Notes: generated by a model not told the origin, from the letters alone. A DNA stretch of 9,887 bases from an uncultured Collinsella sp. (GCA_900754385.1 CAAECP010000115.1:1-9887), one strand, 5' to 3'. Counted from the stretch's first letter, positions 1 to 8,892 are shown. Made by a program: numbers and translations.

Positions 1-1350
1 CCCATGGAGGTGCTTGCCAGCCAGATCGGCGTGATGATGGAGGTCCAGTTTAAGAGCGGCATCCATTCTGACCGCATCGCCGCCATCGGTATCTCCAACC
101 AGCGCGAGACCACGCTGGTGTGGGACCGCATAAGCGGCCAACCCATCTATAACGCCATCGTGTGGCAATGCCGTCGCACCGCACCTCTGATCGACGAGCT
201 GGTCGAGCGGGGCGCAGAAGAGCTGGTGCGCTCCCGCACGGGACTCACACTCGATCCGTATTTCTCGGCTTCCAAGGTGCAGTGGATCCTCGACAACGTC
301 GACGGTGCGCGTGAGAGCGCGGCGGCGGGCGACCTCATGTTCGGCACCATCGACACCTGGCTCATCTACAACCTCACCGGCTGTCAGGTCTTTGCCACCG
401 ACTACACCAATGCCAGCCGCACCGCGCTCTTTAATATCCATGCGCTCGATTGGGACGACGATCTGCTGGCGCTTTTCGACGTCCCGCGTTCCATGATGCC
501 CGAGGTTCGTTGGAGCTCGGGCGACTACGGCCGTGTCGCGAGCGACATCATGACCAACATGCCACCCATCATGGGCGTGGCGGGCGACCAGCAGGCGTCG
601 CTGTTCGGCCACTGCTGTTTCCATCCTGGCCAGACCAAAAACACCTATGGCACGGGTTGCTTCATGCTCATGAACACCGGCGACGAGGTCGTCGAATCCA
701 AGAACGGTCTGGTCTCCACGATCGGCATCGCCGCGGACGGCAAGATCAGCTATGCGCTCGAGGGTTCTATCTTTGCCGCCGGTTCCACCATGAACTGGCT
801 GCGCAACAACATGGGCATCATCTCGAGTGTGAGCGAGTCCGCGCAACTCGCCGCTTCGATCAACGACAACGAGGGCTGCTACTTCGTCCCCGCCTTCGCT
901 GGCCTGGGCGCTCCCTGGTGGGACCCGCATGCTCGCGGTATCGTGTGCGGACTGACCGGTGCCTCGAGTCGCGCGACCATTGTGCGTGCGGCCTGCGAGT
1001 CCATGGCTTACCAGAGTTATGACGTGCTGCGCGCCATGGAGCAGGACGTGGGACTTTCGATTGAGCGCCTGTCCGTCGATGGTGGTGCCGCGCGCAACGA
1101 GTTCATCATGCAATTCCAGGCCGATCTGCTGGATATCCCCGTGCTGCAGTGCGAGACGGTGGAGACCACGGCGATCGGTGTCGCGTACTTGGCGGGTCTT
1201 GCCGTCGGCTATTGGGGGGATTTGGAGGAGCTGGAGCAAAACGCTCAGATCGTTAAGACCTTCCTTCCCCATATGTCCGCCGAGCGCCGCGAGCAAAACC
1301 TGGCGGGCTGGCGGGATGCCGTCAAACGCTCGCTCAGCACCGTACGGTAG
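1..1350 (+). CDS. glpK: Glycerol kinase, 3' part (5' end outside window)
   Basis: Phosphorylates glycerol with ATP to sn-glycerol 3-phosphate in the cytoplasm. The reading frame is open from base 1, and its first residues (P-M-E-V-L) align with the 'DPMEIW' region about 50 residues into family members, so the ATG at 4 is internal and the true start lies upstream. Seen: NQRETT and YNAIVWQCRR blocks; the first FGGY-kinase signature (YFSASKVQWILDN); GVAGDQQ, whose Asp (codon 586-588) matches the catalytic base Asp245 of E. coli GlpK; KNTYGTG; and the C-terminal FGGY block around GIVCGLTGASSR. The C-terminus is intact and ends in TAG. The loop between YGRVASD and GDQQ has no histidine, whereas Enterococcus-type enzymes activated by HPr phosphorylation carry one there (from memory). 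No T-rich terminator follows, so read-through into upp is possible. The family call is secure; only the N-terminus is missing. Confidence 0.97.
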   Translation, partial: PMEVLASQIGVMMEVQFKSGIHSDRIAAIGISNQRETTLVWDRISGQPIYNAIVWQCRRTAPLIDELVERGAEELVRSRTGLTLDPYFSASKVQWILDNVDGARESAAAGDLMFGTIDTWLIYNLTGCQVFATDYTNASRTALFNIHALDWDDDLLALFDVPRSMMPEVRWSSGDYGRVASDIMTNMPPIMGVAGDQQASLFGHCCFHPGQTKNTYGTGCFMLMNTGDEVVESKNGLVSTIGIAADGKISYALEGSIFAAGSTMNWLRNNMGIISSVSESAQLAASINDNEGCYFVPAFAGLGAPWWDPHARGIVCGLTGASSRATIVRAACESMAYQSYDVLRAMEQDVGLSIERLSVDGGAARNEFIMQFQADLLDIPVLQCETVETTAIGVAYLAGLAVGYWGDLEELEQNAQIVKTFLPHMSAERREQNLAGWRDAVKRSLSTVR

Positions 1351-1422
1351 GGCTGCGACGAGCTGCTCGATATAACAAACCGTTACATTTATGCACGGCG
1401 CGCGGCAACAACGACGCCATGC

Positions 1423-1438
1423 GCCTTGTCAGCAAGGC
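1423..1438 (+). promoter_or_regulatory. Small hairpin in the upp leader
   Basis: In the 123-nt spacer between glpK and upp, GCCTTG and CAAGGC form a perfect 6-bp stem with the tetraloop TCAG. The 3' arm overlaps a second weak pairing (GGCC 1436-1439 with GGCC 1447-1450), so the two are mutually exclusive. No U-run follows, so it is not an intrinsic terminator. I see no PyrR-type anti-antiterminator and no convincing -35/-10 pair for upp here. A role in upp expression is only a guess. Confidence 0.25.
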
Positions 1439-1473
1439 CATCTTCCGGCCGCAACGAAAGGGGCAATCAACCC

Positions 1474-2121
1474 ATGACCGTCACCTACGATACGTCCCGT
1501 GTGACCCTTGTCGATCACCCGCTCGTCCAGCACAAGCTGTCGATCCTGCGCGACAAGAGTACCGGCACCAACCAGTTCCGCCAGCTCGTGCGCGAGCTCG
1601 CACTTTTTGACGGCTACGAGGCCATGCGCGACCTGCCCATGGAAGACGTCGAGGTCGAGACCCCCATCACCACTGCCACGTTTAAGCAGCTTGCCGGCAA
1701 GAAGCTCGCCATCGTTCCTATCCTGCGTGCAGGCCTTGGCATGGTCGATGGCATCCTCGACTTGGTACCCTCCGCTCGCGTGGGCCACATTGGAATGGAG
1801 CGCGACGAGGTCACCCACGAGCCGCATGAGTATTACTGCAAGATGCCCAAGGATATCGATCAGCGCATCTGCCTGGTTGTCGACCCCATGCTCGCCACGG
1901 GCGGTTCGGCCGAGATGGCCATCAGCTACCTGCGCGAGCGTGGTGTCAAGGATATCCGCATGCTGTGTATCGTCGCCGCGCCCGAGGGCCTCAAGTCGCT
2001 GACCGAAAAGGACCCCGACGTACATATTTATACCTGCGCCATCGATGACCATCTCAACGAGGCCGCCTACATCGTTCCCGGCCTGGGCGACGCCGGCGAC
2101 CGCATCTACGGTACGCTCTAG
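1474..2121 (+). CDS. upp: Uracil phosphoribosyltransferase
   Basis: Pyrimidine salvage enzyme that converts uracil and PRPP to UMP plus pyrophosphate in the cytoplasm. The ATG at 1474 is chosen because it gives 215 residues, close to the usual ~209, and is preceded by the ribosome-binding site GAAAGGGG (1456-1463). In-frame upstream codons from 1426 add residues with no family similarity. Seen: an N-terminal [14 protein letters not shown] block; [11 protein letters not shown] (about residues 83-93); the PRPP-binding loop DPMLATGGS (residues 137-145, preceded by LVV); and the C-terminal uracil-binding [10 protein letters not shown]. All key motifs are present, so the enzyme should be active. 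It lies 123 nt after glpK and upstream of the atp operon, as upp does in Bacillus. A terminator-like hairpin follows, so it is probably transcribed separately from atp. Confidence 0.97.
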   Translation: MTVTYDTSRVTLVDHPLVQHKLSILRDKSTGTNQFRQLVRELALFDGYEAMRDLPMEDVEVETPITTATFKQLAGKKLAIVPILRAGLGMVDGILDLVPSARVGHIGMERDEVTHEPHEYYCKMPKDIDQRICLVVDPMLATGGSAEMAISYLRERGVKDIRMLCIVAAPEGLKSLTEKDPDVHIYTCAIDDHLNEAAYIVPGLGDAGDRIYGTL

Positions 2122-2163
2122 TCGTTGGGCCTTGTCGGCTACGGTCACAAATACGAAGAAATG

Positions 2164-2205
2164 GTGCGCGCGGGCGAGCAAAAGTCGTCCACGCGCACTT
2201 CTGTT
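2164..2205 (+). terminator. Probable intrinsic terminator of upp
   Basis: Starting 42 nt after the upp stop, GTGCGCG (2164-2170) pairs perfectly with CGCGCAC (2192-2198). After a single C/A mismatch the stem continues with GGGCGA (2172-2177) against TCGTCC (2185-2190, one G-U pair), closing on the loop GCAAAAG. The stem is followed by TTCTGTT, a broken T-tract. The long GC-rich stem fits rho-independent termination; the imperfect T-tract suggests partial efficiency. Confidence 0.6.
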
Positions 2206-2210
2206 AACGG

Positions 2211-2241
2211 ACGTTTTGCCCTGAGGGGTTCGAAAAAACGT
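2211..2241 (+). repeat. AT-rich inverted repeat upstream of the atp promoter
   Basis: ACGTTTT (2211-2217) is the reverse complement of AAAACGT (2235-2241). The 17-nt interior contains CCC and GGG runs that can extend the fold. It sits just past the upp terminator hairpin. It could be a second weak stem of the transcription stop or part of an upstream element of the atp promoter. There is no T-tract on the + strand side. Confidence 0.35.
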
Positions 2242-2301
2242 ATTACCGTACCTGCGGCATAAAGAAGGCCTTAAGAAAACGTACAGGTGCGTATTAACCG
2301 T
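2239..2301 (+). repeat. Spaced direct repeat CGTATTA(A)CCGT
   Basis: CGTATTACCGT at 2239-2249 recurs as CGTATTAACCGT at 2290-2301, differing by one inserted A. The starts are 51 nt apart, about five helical turns, so both copies would face the same side of the DNA. Between them, CGTACCTG (2247-2254) and CAGGTGCG (2284-2291) are nearly inverted repeats (one G-U pair). The placement just upstream of the candidate atp promoter suggests a binding site for a regulator, but no known consensus was recognised. Confidence 0.35.
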
Positions 2302-2314
2302 TTGTTTTACGGTT
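2296..2314 (+). promoter_or_regulatory. Perfect dyad, possible operator of the atp operon
   Basis: AACCGT (2296-2301), seven spacer bases, then ACGGTT (2309-2314): a perfect 6+6 dyad. Its right arm runs into the candidate -35 (2313-2318) and its left arm is part of the second direct-repeat copy. A protein bound here would compete with or contact RNA polymerase. The size is typical of a dimeric repressor or activator site; the factor is unknown. It could instead form a short RNA hairpin if transcription begins upstream. Confidence 0.35.
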
Positions 2315-2340
2315 GTACTTTAGCGATTGGCTCGTACAAT
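2313..2340 (+). promoter_or_regulatory. Candidate sigma-70-type promoter of the atp operon
   Basis: TTGTAC (2313-2318) and TACAAT (2335-2340) are separated by 16 nt. The -10 matches TATAAT at five of six positions; the -35 keeps only the TTG core. Transcription would start near 2347 and give a leader of about 55 nt before the GTG at 2402. The promoter lies after the upp terminator and before the first atp-cluster gene, where an operon promoter is expected. It also argues against starting the next gene at the TTG at 2327, which lies inside it. Confidence 0.5.
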
Positions 2341-2401
2341 AGTCACCAATGTTTGGCTGGGACTGTGCTGTGAGGCGTTAAAAAGGAAAGCGAGGAAGCC
2401 A

Positions 2402-2713
2402 GTGTTTCAGATAGCCGATCTGCTCGCTATCGTTGCAGGCGTCATCGCGGGCGCAATTGCCTTCCTTCCCTTTGTTTTTACGCTCAAGCCGGTTCTTGAC
2501 GATAAACAGAATGCGGACATGCTCAAGGGCATGGTGAGTCTCGCGGTCTCGGCAGTCGCCCTGCTCGTCTTTACCTTGGTTGTGTTTGCGTTGTTCGGAG
2601 AGGCATTTCGCATGTTCCTCCTGGGCGAGGCGATCGGCTTCGTGGCCTTTATGGCCGCCTGCACGGTTCGCGTCGCCAAGGCGCTGCGAGATCCTCATGA
2701 GGTCGAAAGGTAA
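2402..2713 (+). CDS. Small membrane protein in the atpI position
   Basis: 103 residues from the GTG at 2402, preceded by purine-rich AAAAGGAAAG and GAGGAAG (2380-2398). A longer frame from TTG 2327 has no ribosome-binding site and would overlap the promoter. Three hydrophobic segments are visible at about residues 7-28, 43-65 and 71-92, joined by a charged loop (LDDKQNAD), with a short charged C-terminal tail (RDPHEVER). It precedes atpB by 3 nt, the position of atpI in many bacteria. AtpI proteins are small poorly conserved membrane proteins thought to aid c-ring assembly or Mg2+ supply, usually with about four helices. I see no diagnostic AtpI motif, so the assignment rests on position, size and topology. 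It may be a lineage-specific replacement. Confidence 0.7.
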   Translation: MFQIADLLAIVAGVIAGAIAFLPFVFTLKPVLDDKQNADMLKGMVSLAVSAVALLVFTLVVFALFGEAFRMFLLGEAIGFVAFMAACTVRVAKALRDPHEVER

Positions 2714-2716
2714 GTC

Positions 2717-3520
2717 GTGGAAATTTTTGAAAAGCTGCCTGATGAGATTAATCATCTGGTCAGCGAGTTCAGCTCCACCCCTGTCGTGGGCGATCTGAGC
2801 TGCGGCATCACGCAGTACTCGTTTTGGCTGATCGTCTCCACGATCGTGCTCCTGATCGTCCTGGCCGTGTTCAAGAAGAAGCAGACCCTGGTTCCCAAGG
2901 GCTTCTTCGTCAACGGTTTCGAGTACATCATCGAGTACGTCGAGAACGATATCGGCAAGGGCGTCGTGGGTGAGAACTGGAAGAAGCACTTCCCGTTCCT
3001 GTGCTCGCTTTTCCTGTTCATCCTGATCAACAACATGATCGGCCTGATCCCGGGAATGAAGCCCGGCACCGGCGCAATCGGCTCCACCGCCGCACTCGCC
3101 ATCTTCGCCTTCGTGTACTTCATCTACTACGGATGCAAGGCTCACGGCGTGATCGGCTACATCAAGAGTCTCGCCCCGCAGGGCGTGAGCTTCCCGATGA
3201 ACGTGCTTGTGTGGGTCGTCGAGCTTTTCTCGACCTTCCTGCGCCTCATCACGCTCGCCGTCCGTCTGTTCTGCAACATGTTCGCAGGACACGTGGTCAT
3301 GGGCTCGTTCGCCATCATGGCGAGCATGTTCATGCAGCCGCTGCTTCAGCAGGTTTCCGCGGCCCACGCCGTCGGCGCCCTGCCTTCGCTGGCCTGGCTT
3401 GCCATCCTCATCCTGATCTATGCGATCGAGCTTGTGGTCGGCGCCATCCAGGCTTACGTCTTCACGGTCCTTACCGCCGTGTATGTCTCCGAGGCAGAGG
3501 AGGTCGCGGAGGAGGAGTAG
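2717..3520 (+). CDS. atpB: F1Fo ATP synthase subunit a
   Basis: The stator part of the Fo channel: it forms the two half-channels through which ions reach and leave the c-ring. 267 residues from the GTG at 2717, with AAAGG (2706-2710) six bases upstream, inside the end of the preceding gene. Hydrophobic segments lie at about residues 32-52, 92-112, 120-139, 161-182, 192-212 and 222-256. The hallmark helix reads TFLRLITLAVRLFCNMFAGH; Arg183 (codon 3263-3265) corresponds to the essential Arg210 of E. coli. The last helix carries YAIELVVGAIQAYVFTVLTAVYV, the usual family ending, with conserved Glu and Gln. The tail is very acidic (SEAEEVAEEE), encoded by repeated GGAG that resembles Shine-Dalgarno sequence. 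All key residues are present. A 124-nt spacer separates it from atpE. Confidence 0.97.
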   Translation: MEIFEKLPDEINHLVSEFSSTPVVGDLSCGITQYSFWLIVSTIVLLIVLAVFKKKQTLVPKGFFVNGFEYIIEYVENDIGKGVVGENWKKHFPFLCSLFLFILINNMIGLIPGMKPGTGAIGSTAALAIFAFVYFIYYGCKAHGVIGYIKSLAPQGVSFPMNVLVWVVELFSTFLRLITLAVRLFCNMFAGHVVMGSFAIMASMFMQPLLQQVSAAHAVGALPSLAWLAILILIYAIELVVGAIQAYVFTVLTAVYVSEAEEVAEEE

Positions 3521-3644
3521 TCTTCCGTTCGCGCCTTAAAGGTAAGGCAATTCGTTAAACCGCCGGTGCCCGTACCCATGGAGCCCGGCAGTTATAAAAA
3601 GGTTATCCTGCGTGAAATAAGACACGCACGACAAAGGAGGAATC
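3521..3644 (+). promoter_or_regulatory. Structured atpB-atpE intercistronic region
   Basis: The only substantial non-coding gap inside the operon (124 nt). Thirteen bases into it, GCCTTA (3533-3538) pairs perfectly with TAAGGC (3543-3548) around the tetraloop AAGG. A second possible stem joins GCCGG (3562-3566) to CCGGC (3585-3589) with an 18-nt loop. Neither has a T-run, so termination is unlikely. An A/T-rich stretch (TTATAAAAAGG from 3592) precedes the atpE ribosome-binding site. Because subunit c is needed in many more copies than subunit a, the leader probably raises or separates atpE translation, or marks an mRNA processing or stability point, as known for E. coli atpE. The mechanism here is inferred. 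Confidence 0.5.
3633..3640 (+). promoter_or_regulatory. Very strong ribosome-binding site of atpE
   Basis: AAAGGAGG four bases before the GTG start is close to a full match to the 16S anti-Shine-Dalgarno. It is stronger than most others in the operon. It fixes the atpE start: the in-frame codon at 3618-3620 is a stop (TAA), and no other start codon lies between it and 3645. Strong initiation fits the high copy number of subunit c. Confidence 0.8.
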
Positions 3645-3839
3645 GTGGGAGTTATCGGTTACGGTCTCGGTGTTATCGGCGCTGGTCTTGCTATCGGCCT
3701 GTCTGCTCTGGGTGCTACGGGTGCTATGGCCCGTCAGCCTGAGGTCCAGGGCCGCGTGTTCACCGTCTTCATCATGGGCTCCGCCTTCGGCGAGGCTCTG
3801 GCTCTGATCGGCTTCGTTGTCGCGCTGATCGTTAAATAG
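3645..3839 (+). CDS. atpE: F1Fo ATP synthase subunit c (short form)
   Basis: Forms the membrane rotor ring. 64 residues from a GTG start, folding as two helices (about 2-28 and 38-63) joined by the conserved polar loop ARQPE (residues 29-33). Glu50 in SAFGEALALIGF is the ion-carrying carboxylate. An ungapped alignment from memory to the 72-residue Bacillus PS3 c subunit puts the missing residues at both ends: about six at the N-terminus and two at the C-terminus. The glycine motif of helix 1 reads G-A-G-L-A-I-G (12-18), i.e. GxGxAxG instead of GxGxGxG. Na+-type rings have Gln in helix 1 and Ser/Tyr near the Glu; here these positions are Ile17, Ala51 and a non-Tyr residue, so H+ coupling is predicted. 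The start is forced by an upstream in-frame stop. It ends 15 nt before atpF. Confidence 0.96.
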   Translation: MGVIGYGLGVIGAGLAIGLSALGATGAMARQPEVQGRVFTVFIMGSAFGEALALIGFVVALIVK

Positions 3840-3854
3840 CACGGAGCGTCAAGT

Positions 3855-4457
3855 ATGAATCTTTCATCCCAGAAGAGCGCGATCGCACTCTCCGCGTCCG
3901 CGGCCGCGCTGCTCATGCCGGTTTCCGCGTTCGCCGAGGACGGCGCTGCCGGTGCGGACATCCTCATCCCTAAGATGGCGGAGTTCATCCCGGCGCTTAT
4001 CGCTTTCCTGATCATCTGGATCGTGCTGGCCAAGGTCGCCCTGCCGGGCATCATGAAAACCATGGAGGAGCGCGGCAAGAAGATCGAGGAGAGCCTCGAC
4101 GAGGCCGAGAAGACCAAGCAGGAGGCTATCGCCAAGCGCGCTGAGTCCGACTCGATCGTCACCGACGCCCGTCGTCAGGCTGCCGACATCGTTCTCGAGG
4201 CCCGTAAGGACGCTGAGTCCGAGCGCGCCCGTATCATCGAGGCTGCCCACAAGGAGGCCGAGGAGATCATCGCCAAGGCTCACACGACCGTCGAGGACGA
4301 GCGCAAGTCCATCTACGCCGGTGCCGCGAGCTCCATCGCCGACCTGTCCGTTGCCGTCGCCACCAAGATCGTGGGCGAGGCACTCGAGGACGAGGGCGAG
4401 CAGAAGAAGCTCATCGAGCGCTACATCCAGGAAGCAGGTAGCCTGAATGCCGACTAG
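3855..4457 (+). CDS. atpF: F1Fo ATP synthase subunit b with N-terminal signal peptide
   Basis: Peripheral stalk: a membrane-anchored coiled coil that holds the F1 head against rotation. 200 residues from the ATG at 3855, with GGAG (3843-3846) eight bases upstream. Residues 1-27 look like a Sec signal peptide: a Lys at 7, a hydrophobic/Ala-rich core (9-22) and the type I signal peptidase motif A-F-A before Glu28. The true b-subunit anchor follows at about residues 44-62 (FIPALIAFLIIWIVLAKVA), then MKTMEERGKKIEE and a long charged helical region (about 66-165), and a C-terminal domain that binds delta. After cleavage the protein would be about 173 residues, within the usual 156-175; the uncut form is long. 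Cleavage would leave the anchor's N-terminus outside, which is the normal b topology. No other b or b' gene is visible. It overlaps atpH by 11 nt. Confidence 0.95.
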   Translation: MNLSSQKSAIALSASAAALLMPVSAFAEDGAAGADILIPKMAEFIPALIAFLIIWIVLAKVALPGIMKTMEERGKKIEESLDEAEKTKQEAIAKRAESDSIVTDARRQAADIVLEARKDAESERARIIEAAHKEAEEIIAKAHTTVEDERKSIYAGAASSIADLSVAVATKIVGEALEDEGEQKKLIERYIQEAGSLNAD

Positions 4458-4923
4458 CCGCTATCAGGACAAGGTGCTCGAGACCTACGCGCGCTCCCTT
4501 TTGGAAGCCGCCAAGGCCGAGAACCATGTGTTCGAGGACCTCGAGATGATCGAGCGCCTGGCTAGCGCCAGCCCCGAGATCATCGCCGTGCTCGACACCA
4601 TGTCCAAGCGCGACCAGCTCGACCTTCTTCCCAAGGTGGCAGCTGCCTTTAAGTATGTTGCCGAGGAAGACGAGGATGTAGTGGGCGTGACCGTCACCAC
4701 GGCGATCCCGCTCGACGACGAGCTGCGTCAAACCATCACTAAGAAATGCGAGCAGGACTTCGGCCGCAAGGTATTCCTTATCGAGCAGGTCGACCCGTCT
4801 ATCGTGGGCGGCCTGGTGCTCGAGGCCCGCGGCGAGCGTCGTGACATTTCCGTCAAGACGCAGCTGCGCGTCGCGCAGGAGACCCTCGCAAACTCTGCTA
4901 ATTCGTACGGAGGTGAAGCCTAA
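4447..4923 (+). CDS. atpH: F1 ATP synthase subunit delta
   Basis: Links the top of the alpha3beta3 head to subunit b (equivalent to mitochondrial OSCP). 158 residues, slightly under the usual ~175. The ATG at 4447 lies inside the end of atpF (11-nt overlap, different frame), with AGGAAGCAGG (4429-4438) as the ribosome-binding region, so translation is probably coupled to atpF. The N-terminal helical domain begins [19 protein letters not shown]. The C-terminal signature is [23 protein letters not shown], followed by ISVKTQL. The stop shares bases with the atpA start (TAATG, 4921-4925), so atpA translation is likely coupled as well. Confidence 0.95.
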   Translation: MPTSRYQDKVLETYARSLLEAAKAENHVFEDLEMIERLASASPEIIAVLDTMSKRDQLDLLPKVAAAFKYVAEEDEDVVGVTVTTAIPLDDELRQTITKKCEQDFGRKVFLIEQVDPSIVGGLVLEARGERRDISVKTQLRVAQETLANSANSYGGEA

Positions 4924-6521
4924 TGTCCGAAACCCTCAATGCCCAGGATATCGCCAAGAAACTGCAGGAGCAGCTCACGAGCCTCTCCGCGACGGTCGAT
5001 ACGCATGAGGTTTCAACGGTCGACGAGGTAGGCGACGGCATCGCGCGCGTCTCCGGCCTCAAGAGCGCCATGGCAGGCGAGCTTCTGGAGTTCAAGAGCT
5101 CCGATACCGGTGAGACCGTCTTCGGCCTTGCCCAGAACCTTGACCGTGACGAGGTCGGCGCCGTTCTGTTTGGTGCCGTCGACTCCATCAAGGAAGGCGA
5201 CGAGTGCCGCACCACTGGCCGCATTATGGATATCCCTGTGAGCCGCGCCATGCTCGGCCGCGTCGTCAATCCGCTCGGCCAGCCCATCGACGGCCTGGGC
5301 GACATCGTCGCCACGCACCGTCGTCCCATTGAGTTCAAGGCCCCCGGCGTCATCGACCGTACCCCGGTGTGCGAGCCGGTTCAGACCGGCCTGTTGGCCA
5401 TCGACTCCATGGTGCCTATTGGTCGCGGTCAGCGAGAGCTCATCATCGGCGACCGTAAGACCGGTAAGACCGCCATTGCCATCGACGCTATCCTCAACCA
5501 GCGCGGCAAGGGCATGGTCTGCATCTATGTCGCTATCGGCCAGAAGGCCTCCACGGTTGCCAACATCCGCGAGACCCTCGCTCAGCACGGTGCGCTCGAC
5601 TACACCATCATCGTTTCGGCCACCGCTGCCGATTCCGCCCCTATGCAGTACATCGCGCCTATGGCCGGTGCCGCTATCGGCGAGTTCTTCATGTACAACG
5701 GCGAGGACGGCAAGCCCGCCAGCGAGACCAACCCCGGCGGCCACGTGCTCGTCATCTACGATGACCTGTCCAAGCAGGCTGTGGCCTACCGTCAGATGTC
5801 GCTGACGCTGCATCGTCCGCCCGGACGCGAGGCCTATCCTGGCGACATCTTCTACCTGCACTCTCGTCTGCTCGAGCGTGCCGTCAAGATGTCCAAGAAG
5901 AACGGTTATGGCTCCATGACGGCTCTTCCGATCATCGAGACCCAGGACGGCGACGTCTCGGCCTACATTCCGACCAACGTCATTTCCATTACCGATGGTC
6001 AGATCTACCTGCAGTCCGAGCTCTTCTTCCAGGGCCAGCGCCCGGCAGTCGACGTGGGCATCTCCGTGTCCCGCGTCGGTGGCGATGCGCAGACCAAGGC
6101 CATGAAGCAGGTCGCCGGCAACCTCCGTCTGGATCTCGCTTCCTATCAGGAGCTCGCTGGCTTTACCCAGTTTGGCTCCGACCTCGACGAGGCTACTCAG
6201 AAGCAGCTGACCCATGGTGCCCGCATGACCGAGCTCCTGAAGCAGCCGCGCTACAAGCCGTTTGAGGTTGGCGAGCAGATCGTTACGCTGTTCGCTGGCA
6301 ACGAGGGCTTCCTGGATGACCTGGAGATTGCCGACGTGCTGCCTTTCCGTGCCGAGCTCATCGAGTACATGGACAATGGCTTTGGCTCGCTGCTCGACAA
6401 GGTTCGCGCCAAGAAGATCGATGATGACACCAAGGCTGAGCTCTTGCGCGTCATCGGCGACTTTAAGCAGCAGTTCATGGCTAAGCACCATGCCGATACG
6501 ACTGGATCAGAGGAGAACTAA
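4923..6521 (+). CDS. atpA: F1 ATP synthase subunit alpha
   Basis: Non-catalytic nucleotide-binding subunit of the F1 hexamer that supplies the arginine finger to the catalytic sites. 532 residues, longer than the usual 500-515 and with a polar C-terminal tail ([12 protein letters not shown]). Start at 4923 with GGAGGTGA six bases upstream, overlapping the atpH stop by one base. Domains: beta-barrel (about 25-95), nucleotide-binding domain (about 96-390), helical C-terminal domain. The P-loop is GDRKTGKT (176-183); most alpha subunits have Gln where Lys179 sits (E. coli Gln172). The family signature [10 protein letters not shown] is present, followed by Arg384, equivalent to the finger Arg376 of E. 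coli. The Walker B strand reads [11 protein letters not shown]. It should be functional. Five bases separate it from atpG, whose ribosome-binding site (AGGAGA, 6511-6516) lies inside its last codons. Confidence 0.98.
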   Translation: MSETLNAQDIAKKLQEQLTSLSATVDTHEVSTVDEVGDGIARVSGLKSAMAGELLEFKSSDTGETVFGLAQNLDRDEVGAVLFGAVDSIKEGDECRTTGRIMDIPVSRAMLGRVVNPLGQPIDGLGDIVATHRRPIEFKAPGVIDRTPVCEPVQTGLLAIDSMVPIGRGQRELIIGDRKTGKTAIAIDAILNQRGKGMVCIYVAIGQKASTVANIRETLAQHGALDYTIIVSATAADSAPMQYIAPMAGAAIGEFFMYNGEDGKPASETNPGGHVLVIYDDLSKQAVAYRQMSLTLHRPPGREAYPGDIFYLHSRLLERAVKMSKKNGYGSMTALPIIETQDGDVSAYIPTNVISITDGQIYLQSELFFQGQRPAVDVGISVSRVGGDAQTKAMKQVAGNLRLDLASYQELAGFTQFGSDLDEATQKQLTHGARMTELLKQPRYKPFEVGEQIVTLFAGNEGFLDDLEIADVLPFRAELIEYMDNGFGSLLDKVRAKKIDDDTKAELLRVIGDFKQQFMAKHHADTTGSEEN

Positions 6522-6526
6522 GCCCT

Positions 6527-8889
<2,363 letters not shown>

Positions 8890-8892
8890 GTT

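Noticed and set aside
1426..1473. N-terminal extension of Upp from TTG 1426
   Set aside because: The added residues do not fit the family, and the ATG at 1474 has a good ribosome-binding site and gives normal length.
1351..1473. PyrR-type attenuator in the upp leader
   Set aside because: No conserved PyrR-binding loop and no terminator with a T-run are visible in this spacer.
2327..2401. N-terminal extension of the atpI-like protein from TTG 2327
   Set aside because: No Shine-Dalgarno precedes it and it would overlap the candidate promoter. The GTG at 2402 has purine-rich sequence upstream and starts directly before the first hydrophobic segment.
3593..3598. TATAAA as a -10 box for an internal atpE promoter
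   Set aside because: There is no acceptable -35 at 16-18 nt upstream. The A/T-rich stretch is better explained as an unstructured leader before the ribosome-binding site.
3645..3839. Na+-coupled ATP synthase
   Set aside because: The c subunit lacks the helix-1 Gln and the Ser/Tyr next to the Glu that define Na+ binding (Ile17, Ala51 and no Tyr here).
5013..6491. Long open frame of 492 codons antisense to atpA
   Set aside because: It lies wholly opposite a certain gene and has no recognisable motif. Long antisense frames are common opposite GC-rich genes with strong codon bias. The same applies to 7246-8442 (opposite atpG/atpD) and 2378-3367 (opposite the atpI-like gene and atpB).
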